Shown: one piece after another, positions 8,597 to 17,412 of the stretch
How positions within the stretch are numbered: the first letter of the stretch is position 1
How the letters are laid out: every line of letters starts with the position of its first letter
DNA from: Bacillus oleivorans
GTDB lineage: Bacteria > Bacillota > Bacilli > Bacillales > JC228
Assembly (NCBI RefSeq): GCF_900207585.1
Contig: NZ_OAOP01000004.1
Coordinates: forward strand, 124,001-188,000
Reading direction: 5' to 3'
DNA: 64,000 bases
Made by a program: the position numbers and the translations under genes
The notes under the pieces: model-generated
Databases searched by the model: none
What the model saw: only the letters and a program-made list of their open reading frames with translations
What the model was told of the DNA's origin: nothing

Positions 8597-8640
8597 TGCA
8601 CCCCCAATTGTTGATATTTGTGTCCAACAACTGGGGTGCA
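8597..8640. terminator. Long stem-loop after mreBH
   Basis: TGCACCCC (8597-8604) pairs with GGGGTGCA (8633-8640), and the arms extend inward to a 17-bp imperfect stem (CAATTGTTG with CAACAACTG). No run of T follows on either strand, so it may be an RNA-stabilising hairpin or a non-canonical terminator. Confidence 0.5.
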
Positions 8641-8683
8641 GTTCAATTTATTCCAGGCGTTTTTAACTATTATACATATAGTA

Positions 8684-8875
8684 TTATTGACGTGGTGCAA
8701 ATAACATCACCGATACACCTATTAACAGATCCCGGCCCCTATCCAATCAAATGAATCAGGTGTTTTTTTATCAATTCCCCATCCCCATAGAACAGATAGA
8801 ACAATAAACACCCCACCGTAAGCAGCATAACTTTACCGAATGATGGAAAGGCTTGAAATGCCAAATCTTTATTAT
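8684..8875 (-). pseudogene. UPF0060 (YnfA-type) membrane protein remnant with two frameshifts
   Basis: Read on the reverse strand and corrected for two single-base deletions, the segment gives [42 protein letters not shown] and IGVSVMLFAPRQ before TAA. This matches the C-terminal half of the four-helix UPF0060/YnfA membrane family. The deletions lie in the codons for VYAAYGG (GTTATG for GTTTATG) and for ICLIG (TGTTAATA for TGTTTAATA). The N-terminal half is absent, so the gene is dead. Confidence 0.75.
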
Positions 8876-8960
8876 CCCACTCATGTTCTTTTTCTTTAAT
8901 TTACTAGATAATTGATGCGAATTAGGAGTTGTAAACTGTTGGCTTTTTGTATGATAAGAT

Positions 8961-9512
8961 CTATAATCTATCTGAGTTAATCATTCCATAATATATTAAA
9001 TCTTCATATCGATTTTCTTTCCTTACATGGTCAATTAATATCCCTTCTTTTTTCATGCCTAATTTTTGCATAACTCTTCCTGAAGCTGGATTTGAATGAA
9101 AGTAACGAGCAAATACTTTATGGTATTGCTTTTCAACAAATGCAAATTGTAAAATAGCTTGCGCTGCCTCCGTAGCATATCCATTTCCCCAAAATTCTTC
9201 ACCAATCCAATAGGCTATTTCACCATTATTAAACTTTTGGTTGTTAGATAGCGCTATCGCTCCATATAATTCTCCGCTTTCCTTATCTGTAATAGCAAAT
9301 TCATATAATTTATTATCATTAAAATTATCAAGATGAAGTTCAATCCAGGATAAAGCATCCTCTATAGAATATGGATAAGGCAGGTACAATGTATTTTTAT
9401 AAATATTATAATTATTACAAAGTCTAGCAACAGCTCCTGCATCAGATTTTTGCAATAGTCTAAGTACTAGCCTATTAGTGGTAATTGTTTTATTTTGATT
9501 ATCGTATTTCAT
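8961..9512 (-). CDS. GNAT family N-acetyltransferase (RimJ/RimL-like)
   Basis: The 183-residue protein has TNRLVLRLLQKSDAGAVARL at the N-terminus and IAYWIGEEFWGNGYATEAAQ, the acetyl-CoA loop of RimJ/RimL-type acetyltransferases, followed by FARYFHSNPASGRVMQKLGM. It likely acetylates a protein N-terminus or small amine using acetyl-CoA. An upstream in-frame start exists at 9533, but GGGAGG at seven bases before the ATG at 9512 favours the shorter form. Confidence 0.85.
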   Translation of the reverse strand: MKYDNQNKTITTNRLVLRLLQKSDAGAVARLCNNYNIYKNTLYLPYPYSIEDALSWIELHLDNFNDNKLYEFAITDKESGELYGAIALSNNQKFNNGEIAYWIGEEFWGNGYATEAAQAILQFAFVEKQYHKVFARYFHSNPASGRVMQKLGMKKEGILIDHVRKENRYEDLIYYGMINSDRL

Positions 9513-9755
9513 AAGAAATCCTCCCTGCATCATATGAGGTAGTACTAATATCGAGAAATTAATTTCTTAATCAATTCTCTGTATATTGACGTTACGTGCC
9601 TAAAACAACGTTTAGGAGCCCCCTCAAAATTCCAACAATTTAACATTAGTTATTTTCAAGTAATTCTTGCCTTTAATTTATAAGGAAAGCATCAATAATA
9701 TTGAATATTTTTTTGTTTATTACCTATCCTACTTTTTAGGAGGTGGTGTTCTAAA

Positions 9756-9908
9756 ATGAAAAAACAAGAAAAATCAAAAGATATTGGTCAAAAATCAGAA
9801 TCAATGAATTCTATGGATCAGGGATTAAACTTAATTGTTCAGACAGTTAATAATGCGACTGGTCTTGACAAGGGGAACGATGGAAAAGTTGATAAAGATC
9901 ATAATTAA
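9756..9908 (+). CDS. Hypothetical 50-residue hydrophilic protein
   Basis: A strong TAGGAGGTGG site eleven bases before the ATG opens a 50-codon frame. The product begins MKKQEKSKDIGQKSESMNSM and ends GLDKGNDGKVDKDHN. It is charged, has no membrane segment or cysteine, and contains a single amphipathic stretch (DQGLNLIVQTVNNATG). I do not recognise the family. The clean ribosome binding site and coding-like codons support a real gene. Confidence 0.6.
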   Translation: MKKQEKSKDIGQKSESMNSMDQGLNLIVQTVNNATGLDKGNDGKVDKDHN

Positions 9909-10019
9909 TTTATAAGTTTAAACAAATCCAATCTACCCTTACAAACGGCTCACGTGCAATGTTTCACAATGTTATGTTATCTCTTATTCAATTCGTATTC
10001 ACTACATTAAATCAGATTT

Positions 10020-11549
10020 TTAATTTTTGGTTTTTGTTGGACTTCTAAATGAAATAATAAAGGTGGTCCCTTGATTCAATTGGCTATTAACTTGAATAGT
10101 TCCCTTATGGTTTTGAATGATTTTATAGCTCACCATAAGCCCTAAGCCATTTCCATCCTGCTTTGTTGTAAAAAAAGGCTCTCCCAGTTTTTTAACCTGG
10201 TCGGTTTCCATTCCTATACCTTCATCCTTTATTGTGATTGAAATATCTTGAGCTGTCCTTTCAATCAAAATATATATTTTACCTCCGTTAGGCATAGCCT
10301 CAATGGAATTTTTTAATAAATTTAAAAATACTTGTTTTAATTGATTTTTTTCACCGGAAATCACTATTTCCTCTATTGGAAATTTGTATTCAATATATAC
10401 ATTCTTCAGAATTGCTTCGGGCTCGAGAAAATTAATGACACTGGTTAATATACTCTTTATATTACAATCACTGAAGTATATCTGATGAGGTCTGGCAAAG
10501 ACCATGAATTCGCTGACTATAAAATTAATCCGATCAATTTCATCAAGGAAGGTGTTTGCATAGTGTGGATCTAGTCCGTCATTTTTCAGAAGCTGTACAA
10601 AGCCGCGGATAGTGGTTAACGGGTTTCGTATTTCGTGGGCGATGCCCGCCGCCAATTCGCCAATCATCGCGAGTTTCTCGGTTTTACGTAATGCTTCTTC
10701 CGCATTCCTTTTTTCAGTAATATCATATTGTATGGAAATATGTTTGTAACGCTCTCCATTTGAATCCACAAACGGAATGATAGTTGTATCTAGCCAATAC
10801 TTAGTCCCATCCTTCGCTTGATTAAGAATGTCTCCTTTCCACACCTCTCCACCTTGGATCGTTTCCCATATTTCATTGAAAAATGAAGGTGGATGAAAGT
10901 TAGAAGAGTATATATCATGTTTTCTCCCTACTAATTCTTCTCTAGTATACTTATATAAATTGCAAAAATTATCATTTGCATATAAAATGTTATCTTCGCG
11001 ACCCGTAATTGCAAAAATGGTGGCTTCATTTAAGACTCTCTCTAAATCTGCCAGTTCTCTAAGTGTCATTTTTAAGTCCTCTTTCGACTCATCTAAAGCG
11101 TGTTTAATGAATGATAGTTCCTCATTGTAAATATTCAAAAGTGTTTTGGAAATAAGCTGGTATAAGTATTCAATTATTTTAATCACTTCAAAAAAGCTAT
11201 CTATAGAAATCCTTTTTTCATGAATTTCTAGTTCAAGCACATCCATAATCGAACAACGCGTTAGATAAACAAAATTGATAGATTGATCCAGGGCAGCTTT
11301 AGATTTGATTAATTTATGACCGAGAACTTCAACAAAGGAAATTAGGTTATTTTTGTGTTTTACATCCTGACTGATCAAAAACTCCCCTATATGAATGAAT
11401 AGGTTTTCCTCTGAAATATTTGGAAAATCCACTTCGTTGAATAGTGGGTTATAAAAATTTTCTTCACCTATTGGCGTCTTAATTCTTTGAAATTTATCTC
11501 CACTTAGTTCTTTTATCTTCCTGCCAATATACTCAATTTGATTGTTCAT
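10020..11549 (-). CDS. PAS-domain sensor histidine kinase, orphan
   Basis: The 509-residue protein has an N-terminal helical sensory region (about 1-165), a PAS domain (about 170-285: YANDNFCNLYKYTREELVG, then a PAC segment ending YDITEKRNAEEAL), a HisKA domain with the phosphoacceptor at about His305 (GIAHEIRNPLTTIRG), and a HATPase domain (NLLKNSIEAMPNGGK, DEGIGM, GNGLGLMVSYKI). There are no membrane helices, so it senses a cytoplasmic signal. No response regulator is adjacent, which in Bacillaceae often indicates a sporulation phosphorelay kinase (KinA/KinE type); that role is inference. The ATG at 11549 follows GAGGGATAAG. Confidence 0.85.
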   Translation of the reverse strand: MNNQIEYIGRKIKELSGDKFQRIKTPIGEENFYNPLFNEVDFPNISEENLFIHIGEFLISQDVKHKNNLISFVEVLGHKLIKSKAALDQSINFVYLTRCSIMDVLELEIHEKRISIDSFFEVIKIIEYLYQLISKTLLNIYNEELSFIKHALDESKEDLKMTLRELADLERVLNEATIFAITGREDNILYANDNFCNLYKYTREELVGRKHDIYSSNFHPPSFFNEIWETIQGGEVWKGDILNQAKDGTKYWLDTTIIPFVDSNGERYKHISIQYDITEKRNAEEALRKTEKLAMIGELAAGIAHEIRNPLTTIRGFVQLLKNDGLDPHYANTFLDEIDRINFIVSEFMVFARPHQIYFSDCNIKSILTSVINFLEPEAILKNVYIEYKFPIEEIVISGEKNQLKQVFLNLLKNSIEAMPNGGKIYILIERTAQDISITIKDEGIGMETDQVKKLGEPFFTTKQDGNGLGLMVSYKIIQNHKGTIQVNSQLNQGTTFIISFRSPTKTKN

Positions 11550-11797
11550 CTTATCCCTCAAAATAGTGTATTTTTACCTAATATTTGGACAAAATAGGAC
11601 AAAATACCTTCTTTTTTCTAAAATTTATGTATGGGTCAATAGCTTTAAAATTAAGTTATTAAAATACAGACACAGTCCTAATTTTTAAGAACTGAAAACC
11701 TCAGATTAAAATGGAAAAAATAATTTATTTGGTAAAATTTATTTATTCCTACTTAAATTTCTTTTCCAACTCTCCTGCTCCGTCAGCAATAACTTCA
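11550..11797. other. AT-rich intergenic region
   Basis: Roughly 250 bp of very AT-rich sequence upstream of the kinase gene. A TTTGGACAAAATAGGACAAAAT stretch near 11583-11606 holds a doubled GGACAAAAT motif at a 13-bp spacing that could be an operator. No gene or RNA was recognised. Confidence 0.3.
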
Positions 11798-11835
11798 TCA
11801 AAAAAAGCGTTAATCCATTTTTTGAATTAACGCTT
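11798..11835 (-). terminator. Terminator of treR
   Basis: Reverse-strand arms AAGCGTTAAT (11835-11826) and ATTAACGCTT (11814-11805) are followed by TTTTTTT. Confidence 0.85.
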
Positions 11836-11926
11836 GCCACTAACTGATTATCTTATTTGTATTTTTTTATATTGAGTTCTTCTTTTAGATACAAGTGATT
11901 TTTTCCTCTTTATCATAGCCTTAATA

Positions 11927-12652
11927 TTATCTATGTGCCCTTCTTGCAAAATCGACAAATCTGAACTTGTCCAAGCGGTGTCTTGATTCTGTATACTGAA
12001 AAAGCGAGGCATCTTCTAAATAAACATAATTTTTCACGACCACAACATGATCAAAGCCCTCAATATCCAAATAGGAGCGGTCCTCATCCGTACACGGTTC
12101 GACTACAATCTCCTTTTTGGCAAAACTGATTTGAAGCTTTAATTCCCGCTCTAAATACTCATAAATCGATTGCTCACATATTTCTTTAGTTAAAAGGGGA
12201 ACATAATCTTTTAGAAGAAAGTCCCGGTCTAAGATAATGCGTTCCCCTTGTATCTCTCTCGATCGTATTACTTTCCAAACCTCTGCGTCAGGCTTTATCT
12301 GAAGCTGTTGCTGTAACAATTCATCAGGGTGAATCAAACCAAAATCATAAACAATCGTTTTGGTATCTCTTCCTAATGATTGTTGCAGCTCTTTAAAGCT
12401 CACCAATCCAGATACAGGGAAGCTCATTTTTTTTACATCTAAAACAACTGAACCCTTCCCTTTGATTTTTTGAATATATCCGTTTTGCGCCAGTAAATTT
12501 AACGCCTTCCGGATCGTTTCTCTTGATGTTCCAAACTGTTGTGAAAGTTCGTTTTCCGAGGGGAGAATGGCATTGGTTTTATAGAATCCTCTTTGAATAT
12601 CTTGTACAATTTGTCGATATATAGGAGCATATTTACTTTCCTTCAATTTCAT
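11927..12652 (-). CDS. treR: GntR-family trehalose operon repressor TreR
   Basis: The protein has a GntR winged helix at the N-terminus (YRQIVQDIQRGFYKTN, LPSENELSQQFGTSRETIRK) and a UTRA effector domain (about 90-235), with the TreR-typical FPVSGLVSFKEL. In B. subtilis TreR blocks the tre promoter and is released by trehalose 6-phosphate. Two matching operators lie upstream of treP at 17307-17350. The ATG at 12652 directly follows an in-frame GTG; either could be used. Unlike B. subtilis, treR is not contiguous with treA: the oppositely oriented corA lies between them. Confidence 0.93.
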   Translation of the reverse strand: MKLKESKYAPIYRQIVQDIQRGFYKTNAILPSENELSQQFGTSRETIRKALNLLAQNGYIQKIKGKGSVVLDVKKMSFPVSGLVSFKELQQSLGRDTKTIVYDFGLIHPDELLQQQLQIKPDAEVWKVIRSREIQGERIILDRDFLLKDYVPLLTKEICEQSIYEYLERELKLQISFAKKEIVVEPCTDEDRSYLDIEGFDHVVVVKNYVYLEDASLFQYTESRHRLDKFRFVDFARRAHR

Positions 12653-12733
12653 CACCTACCCGTATTTTACCACGTAACTTTGTATGTTCTACTCTTAATG
12701 AAGGAAACCCGCGAAAAGATGGGGGGAATTTAT

Positions 12734-13684
12734 ATGATTCAAGTTCTGATTCGGACTACACAAAATAAAGTGATTTCCGGGAATTCAGTAAAGGAATTGG
12801 AAAGGCAGGATATAGAATGGTTTTGGGTTGATTTTAATCAGCCTAATGAGCTCGAAATTACTGAACTAGAAAATACCTTTCACTTTCATCCTTTAGCGAT
12901 TGAAGATTGTATATCGATTCGCCAGCGCCCAAAATTGGACTATTATGATGGCTATCATTTTTTGGTTACGCATCGATTAAATCCTGAAACGTTCGAAAAA
13001 GAAGAATTAAATTTTTTTGTATCCGACCATTCTATTGTGACTTATCATGAACATCCCTCTCCTGAAGTGAATGATGTGACGAGACGTTTTCTCCATGCAG
13101 CCAATCCGGAAGAATGGAACAGCTATTACGTATTGCATCAAATTCTAGATAAAATTGTGGATGATTATTTTCCGATTGTCTATTTATTAGAGGACGAAAT
13201 TGACAAGATTGAAAATCAGGTTGACCGAACGGGAATGCAGGAACTGCTGGAAAGACTATTTGACATTCGTCATTACCTTTTGACTTTGCGTCATACCGTT
13301 CATCCAATGAGGGATTTATTATATCGGATTATTAATTCAACGAAAGTTTTAAAAGTAGATGTAAGAAAGGAATACTTTTCTGATATCCATGACCACCTAT
13401 TAAAGCTTGCAGAAATGATAGAATCCAACCGTGAAATTACCAATGATATTCGTGACAGCTATATGTCTTTAAATTCCCATCAAACGAACCATGTAATGAA
13501 GGTACTTACCTTAGTAACCACTATTTTTATGCCTCTAACCTTTCTTGCAGGAGTCTATGGCATGAACTTTCAATACATGCCCGAATTAACATGGCGCTAC
13601 GGCTATTTCGTCACTGTCCTTGTCATGATTTTAATTGGCTATGGCATGTATCTTTGGTTTAAGAAAAAAGGGTGGTTTAGTTAA
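12734..13684 (+). CDS. corA: CorA family magnesium transporter
   Basis: The 316-residue protein has the large cytoplasmic CorA N-domain and two C-terminal membrane helices with the pore signature YGMNF (about residues 282-286) between them. It forms a pentameric Mg2+ (or Co2+/Ni2+) channel. The frame is open further upstream to 12593, but GGGGGG before the ATG at 12734 and the MIQVLIRTT start match the family. It diverges from treR with about 80 bp between them. Confidence 0.92.
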   Translation: MIQVLIRTTQNKVISGNSVKELERQDIEWFWVDFNQPNELEITELENTFHFHPLAIEDCISIRQRPKLDYYDGYHFLVTHRLNPETFEKEELNFFVSDHSIVTYHEHPSPEVNDVTRRFLHAANPEEWNSYYVLHQILDKIVDDYFPIVYLLEDEIDKIENQVDRTGMQELLERLFDIRHYLLTLRHTVHPMRDLLYRIINSTKVLKVDVRKEYFSDIHDHLLKLAEMIESNREITNDIRDSYMSLNSHQTNHVMKVLTLVTTIFMPLTFLAGVYGMNFQYMPELTWRYGYFVTVLVMILIGYGMYLWFKKKGWFS

Positions 13685-13687
13685 AAA

Positions 13688-13722
13688 GGGGCGGTCTCGC
13701 AGTAAAGACTGCCCCCTCTTTC
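13688..13722. terminator. Terminator between converging corA and treA
   Basis: GGGGCGGTCT (13688-13697) pairs with AGACTGCCCC (13706-13715) and is followed by TCTTTCTCTT. On the opposite strand AAAAATT follows, so it can serve both converging genes. Confidence 0.75.
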
Positions 13723-13724
13723 TC

Positions 13725-15413
13725 TTATTTCATATGATAAACCAGTGATTCATATGGACGTATCGTCATATCTCGGAGGATATTTTCTGAATCCTTATAA
13801 TTAGAAAGAATTAGCCCAGCCTTTTCTTTTTCAGAATCCAATTCAGCTGGAACTTCAAAAGATACTTCTTTTCCATAAAAATTATTAACTACTGCTAACT
13901 TCTCATTTCCCATTGATCTTACATAGACATATAATTCTGGGTGATCCGCTAATAGAAGCTGATAATCGCCAAAGGTGATAATATCTAATTCTTTACGTAA
14001 ACGAATCAGCTTTTGGTAATGATAAAAAATCGAATCCTCGTCGTTTAATGCCTGTTCCGCATTGATTTTTTTATAATTATTAGCAACTGGAATCCATGGT
14101 GTTCCAGAAGTAAAGCCAGCGTTAGGCGAGTCATTCCATTGGACAGGTGTACGGGAATTATCGCGTGACTTATGTTTCAAAATCTCTAGAATGCCCTCTT
14201 CCGACTGTCCTTGTTCCTTCATCATTTTAAACATATTTAACGATTCCACATCACGGTATTGATCAATCGAATCAAACTTCGGATTCGTCATCCCGATTTC
14301 TTCACCCTGGTAAATATATGGTGTTCCCTGCATCATATGGATTGCTGTAGCCAGCATTTTTGCTGATTCCTTATGATATTCCCCGTCATTCCCGTATCTC
14401 GAAACGATTCTTGGCTGATCATGATTACACCAGAAAAGAGCATTCCAGCCTCCGCCTTTATGCATTTCAATTTGCCAGGTGGATAAAATCTCTTTTAGCT
14501 TCAGAAAATCGAAATCGGTGATCGCCCATTTTTCACCATTTGGATAGTCTACTTTTAGGTGATGGAAATTAAAGGTCATACTTAATTCTTTACTTTCCGG
14601 GTTCGTATAGCGAATACAGTTATCTATCGTCGTCGATGACATTTCTCCAACTGTCATGCTGTCATATTTGGAAAAGACCTCCTGATTCATCTCTTTCATG
14701 AATTCATGAACTCGAGGACCATCTGTATAAAATTTCCTGCCATCGCCTGGAGGTAAAAAGCCATCATCGTCCGGGAAGCTTTGATCCTTCGAAATGAGAT
14801 TAATCACATCTAATCGGAAGCCATCAACACCTTTTTTAAACCAGAAATGCATCATTTCATAAACATCCCGGCGTACCTCTTCATTTTCCCAGTTTAAATC
14901 TGCTTGGGTCACATCAAACAGATGCAGATAATATTGTCCTGTAGCTTCATCATATTCCCAGGCAGATCCGCCAAATTTTGACTGCCAATTGGTCGGCGCT
15001 TCTTGGCCAGGTTTAGGATCCTTCCAAATATAAAAGTCCCGATAGCGATTATTTTTGGAGCTGCGGGAGGCTTGAAACCATTTATGTTCAGTAGAAGTGT
15101 GGTTGACGACAATATCCATGATAATCTTTATATCACGCTGATGAGCTTCCTCAAGCAGGGTATCAAAATCCTCCATCGTCCCGTACTCTTCATGAATTTT
15201 ATAATAATCACGTATATCATAGCCGTTGTCCCGTTGTGGAGAGTCGTAGATTGGAGTTAGCCAAATGACTTCGACCCCTAGCTTGTTAAGATAATCCAGT
15301 TTTTTAATAATTCCCTGGAGATCGCCAACCCCATCACCTGTTGTATCATAGAAGCTTTTCGGATAAATCTGATAAACAACGCTTTTTTTCCACCATGGTT
15401 GTGTTTGTTCCAT
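13725..15413 (-). CDS. treA: Trehalose-6-phosphate hydrolase (alpha,alpha-phosphotrehalase)
   Basis: A GH13 enzyme of about 562 residues starting MEQTQPWWKKSVVYQIYPKS. It shows the family regions DIVVNHTSTEHKWF, GFRLDVINLISKD (nucleophile Asp), VGEMSS (acid/base Glu) and CNHDQPR (transition-state Asp), and ends with the all-beta C domain. It splits trehalose 6-phosphate into glucose and glucose 6-phosphate after uptake by TreP. The frame is open to 15479, but AGGTG eight bases before the ATG at 15413 and the family N-terminus fix the start. treP lies 380 bp upstream, separated by a dispersed repeat. Confidence 0.95.
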   Translation of the reverse strand: MEQTQPWWKKSVVYQIYPKSFYDTTGDGVGDLQGIIKKLDYLNKLGVEVIWLTPIYDSPQRDNGYDIRDYYKIHEEYGTMEDFDTLLEEAHQRDIKIIMDIVVNHTSTEHKWFQASRSSKNNRYRDFYIWKDPKPGQEAPTNWQSKFGGSAWEYDEATGQYYLHLFDVTQADLNWENEEVRRDVYEMMHFWFKKGVDGFRLDVINLISKDQSFPDDDGFLPPGDGRKFYTDGPRVHEFMKEMNQEVFSKYDSMTVGEMSSTTIDNCIRYTNPESKELSMTFNFHHLKVDYPNGEKWAITDFDFLKLKEILSTWQIEMHKGGGWNALFWCNHDQPRIVSRYGNDGEYHKESAKMLATAIHMMQGTPYIYQGEEIGMTNPKFDSIDQYRDVESLNMFKMMKEQGQSEEGILEILKHKSRDNSRTPVQWNDSPNAGFTSGTPWIPVANNYKKINAEQALNDEDSIFYHYQKLIRLRKELDIITFGDYQLLLADHPELYVYVRSMGNEKLAVVNNFYGKEVSFEVPAELDSEKEKAGLILSNYKDSENILRDMTIRPYESLVYHMK

Positions 15414-15506
15414 GTTGATTACACCTGCCATATATATTCTTTGTTTTGAATACTGCTCTAATAGATAGGCTTTTCGCATACTTTATTGTTTTTTAATGGA
15501 TGCAAA

Positions 15507-15710
15507 CATGTCCTTCCAGTTCGCTCCAGACACAAGATTCCCAGGGGAGGAAGTCGAGCCTCCTCGGCTTTGCCTGCGGGGTCTCATGCCCTACCTCTTC
15601 TTTCTGCAGGACAAGGAACAATTCGGCAGCATAAGCATCGCACGAAGAAAATGCGAATGCGTTTTATGAGGACTCAGGGTGTCTTCCGCACCATTCCACT
15701 ACAGTTTAAA
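15507..15710. repeat. Dispersed GC-rich repeat between treA and treP
   Basis: The segment matches, in inverted orientation, the element at 36846-36988: both contain CCTCCTCGGCTTTGCCTGC, GGGGTCTC, TGTCTTCCGC and CCATTCCACTACAGTTT in the same order. This copy carries about 58 extra bases near 15614-15672. GC content is far above the surrounding sequence. It is a Bacillus-type non-coding dispersed repeat. Reading frames inside it are incidental. Confidence 0.75.
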
Positions 15711-15795
15711 AAATATACTTCAGGCAGCAACAATCATTGCGAAAACAGCCAATAGAAAATAGGGGAGAATTCATGCTCTCCCCTGATTTTTTTGA

Positions 15796-17220
15796 TTATG
15801 CCTGAAATTCCTGCTTCTTAATTTTTGCAAATAGATAGGTCAATACGAATGGAAGAACAATCGAGATCAGCATACCCATCGCGAAGACTAGCCAATATTC
15901 TTGCATAATGGATAAAATACCTGGTAAGCCCCCTACTCCAATTGAAGTGGCTCTAACGCCAAAGAAGGAAATAAAGGCACCGGCAATCGCTGAAGAGGCA
16001 ATTGCACTAATAAAAGCAAAGCGGTAGCGCAGGTTTACACCAAACATGGCTGGTTCCGTGATTCCCATATAGGCTGAAATCCCAGCTGTTAAAGCTAAAC
16101 CGCGAAGCTTCTCATTTTTCCGTGCCAACACCATCACAGCTAGTGCGGCAGAACCTTGGGCAATGTTTGACATAACCAAAATCGGCCATAAGAATGTTCC
16201 ATTGCCGGTACCGATTAACTGCAAATCAATTGGCAGGAAGGTATGGTGCATTCCAGTAATAACGAGCACTGCATATAAGCCGCCGTATAGTAAACCGCCA
16301 ATAATTGAGAAGTTATCAAAAACCATCACCATGACATCAGTTATTACATTTCCGATCGCAAAAGTAATCGGTCCAATTGCGATAAAAGCAGCAAACCCAG
16401 TAACTAATAATGCTACAGGTCCGACAACAAGCAATTGAATCGAGTCATGGACACGTTTTTTCAAAAAGATTTCTAACTTTGCAAGTAAATAGGAGGCAAC
16501 AAGAACTGGCAATACCTGTCCCTGATAACCCACTTTCTCAATGGTTAGGCCTAATATATTCCAAGTCGGAATCTCTCCGGTCTGTAGTGCACTACCATAG
16601 CCCCATGCATTTAAAAGGTCTGGGTGGACAAGCATGGATCCTAATACGATCCCAAGAATCGGACTGCCGCCAAACTTCTTAACAGCAGACCAGCCAATAA
16701 GGGCAGGCAGGAAAGTAAAGGCCGTATTCGCAATCAGGTTGATAATCCCTGCTAAATCAGCCCATTGCGGATGTACTGCTATAACCGACGTGCCTTCATA
16801 AAATAAATCATTTGCCGTTAAGAGATTGTTAATCCCCATTAAAAGACCGGCAGTCACAATGGCTGGTAAGATCGGAATAAAAATATCAGCTAGTGCTTTT
16901 ATCGCTCGTTGTAACGGATTTAGTTTTTGGGCAGCCTGCTCTTTAATATCTTCCTTCGAGGCTTGCTCTATCCCTGTTTGAGCAGCTAACTCGTTATATA
17001 CTTTGTCAACGGTTCCCTGTCCAATAACGACCTGGAACTGTCCATTGGCAGAAAAAGATCCTTTTACAACATCTATATTTTCGAGCTTTTCTTTATCGAC
17101 TTTTTCATCGTCTTTTAAAGCAAATCGTAAGCGTGTGACACAGTGAGTTGCGCCTGCAATATTTTCTTTGCCCCCAACAGCCTCAACTATTTCTCGGGCT
17201 GAATCTTTGTATTCACTCAT
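15796..17220 (-). CDS. treP: PTS trehalose transporter subunit IIBC
   Basis: The 474-residue protein has an N-terminal EIIB domain with the phospho-cysteine at about Cys27 (ATHCVTRLRFAL) and a C-terminal EIIC domain with about ten membrane segments. There is no IIA domain, as in B. subtilis TreP, which borrows IIA from glucose permease. It imports trehalose as trehalose 6-phosphate. GGGAGGGG before the ATG at 17220 sets the start. The promoter region carries TreR boxes and a cre-like site. Confidence 0.93.
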   Translation of the reverse strand: MSEYKDSAREIVEAVGGKENIAGATHCVTRLRFALKDDEKVDKEKLENIDVVKGSFSANGQFQVVIGQGTVDKVYNELAAQTGIEQASKEDIKEQAAQKLNPLQRAIKALADIFIPILPAIVTAGLLMGINNLLTANDLFYEGTSVIAVHPQWADLAGIINLIANTAFTFLPALIGWSAVKKFGGSPILGIVLGSMLVHPDLLNAWGYGSALQTGEIPTWNILGLTIEKVGYQGQVLPVLVASYLLAKLEIFLKKRVHDSIQLLVVGPVALLVTGFAAFIAIGPITFAIGNVITDVMVMVFDNFSIIGGLLYGGLYAVLVITGMHHTFLPIDLQLIGTGNGTFLWPILVMSNIAQGSAALAVMVLARKNEKLRGLALTAGISAYMGITEPAMFGVNLRYRFAFISAIASSAIAGAFISFFGVRATSIGVGGLPGILSIMQEYWLVFAMGMLISIVLPFVLTYLFAKIKKQEFQA

Positions 17221-17306
17221 GATGTCCCCTCCCGTAATCGTTTTCATTTTAAGGAATATTTTGCCTCATCCCCGCTGTTTTATGATGGGATCATATATAG
17301 TTTAAC

Positions 17307-17318
17307 TTGTATATACAT
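17307..17318. promoter_or_regulatory. TreR operator, downstream copy
   Basis: TTGTATATACAT matches the TreR half-palindrome TTGTATATACAA with one change. It lies just downstream of the -10 of the treP promoter. Confidence 0.8.
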
Positions 17319-17329
17319 GTTATGAATTA

Positions 17330-17358
17330 ATTGTATTCTTGTATATACAAGTTGTCAA
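17330..17358 (-). promoter_or_regulatory. Sigma-A promoter of treP-treA
   Basis: On the reverse strand TTGACA (17358-17353), a 17-bp spacer and TACAAT (17335-17330) form a near-consensus housekeeping promoter about 110 bp upstream of the treP start. The spacer is largely occupied by a perfect TreR palindrome. Confidence 0.88.
17338..17351. promoter_or_regulatory. TreR operator, perfect palindrome
   Basis: CTTGTATATACAAG is a perfect 14-bp palindrome lying between the -35 and -10 hexamers. A bound repressor would directly exclude RNA polymerase. Centre-to-centre distance to the second box is about 32 bp (three helical turns). Confidence 0.9.
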
Positions 17359-17364
17359 CGAAAA

Positions 17365-17378
17365 TGTTTACGCTTCCA
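17365..17378. promoter_or_regulatory. Candidate cre site (CcpA)
   Basis: Reverse-strand TGGAAGCGTAAACA matches the cre consensus TGWAARCGYTWNCW at 12 of 14 positions and lies just upstream of the treP -35, consistent with catabolite control of trehalose uptake. Confidence 0.55.
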
Positions 17379-17412
17379 AAAAGAACCGTTTGTGCGTTGT
17401 AAAGAGTGATTT

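Noticed and set aside
12593-12733. Upstream extension of corA
   Set aside because: It overlaps the start of divergent treR, and CorA homology begins at 12734 with its own ribosome binding site.
15486-15755. 89-codon forward frame between treA and treP
   Set aside because: It lies inside the dispersed GC-rich repeat and has no homology or ribosome binding site.
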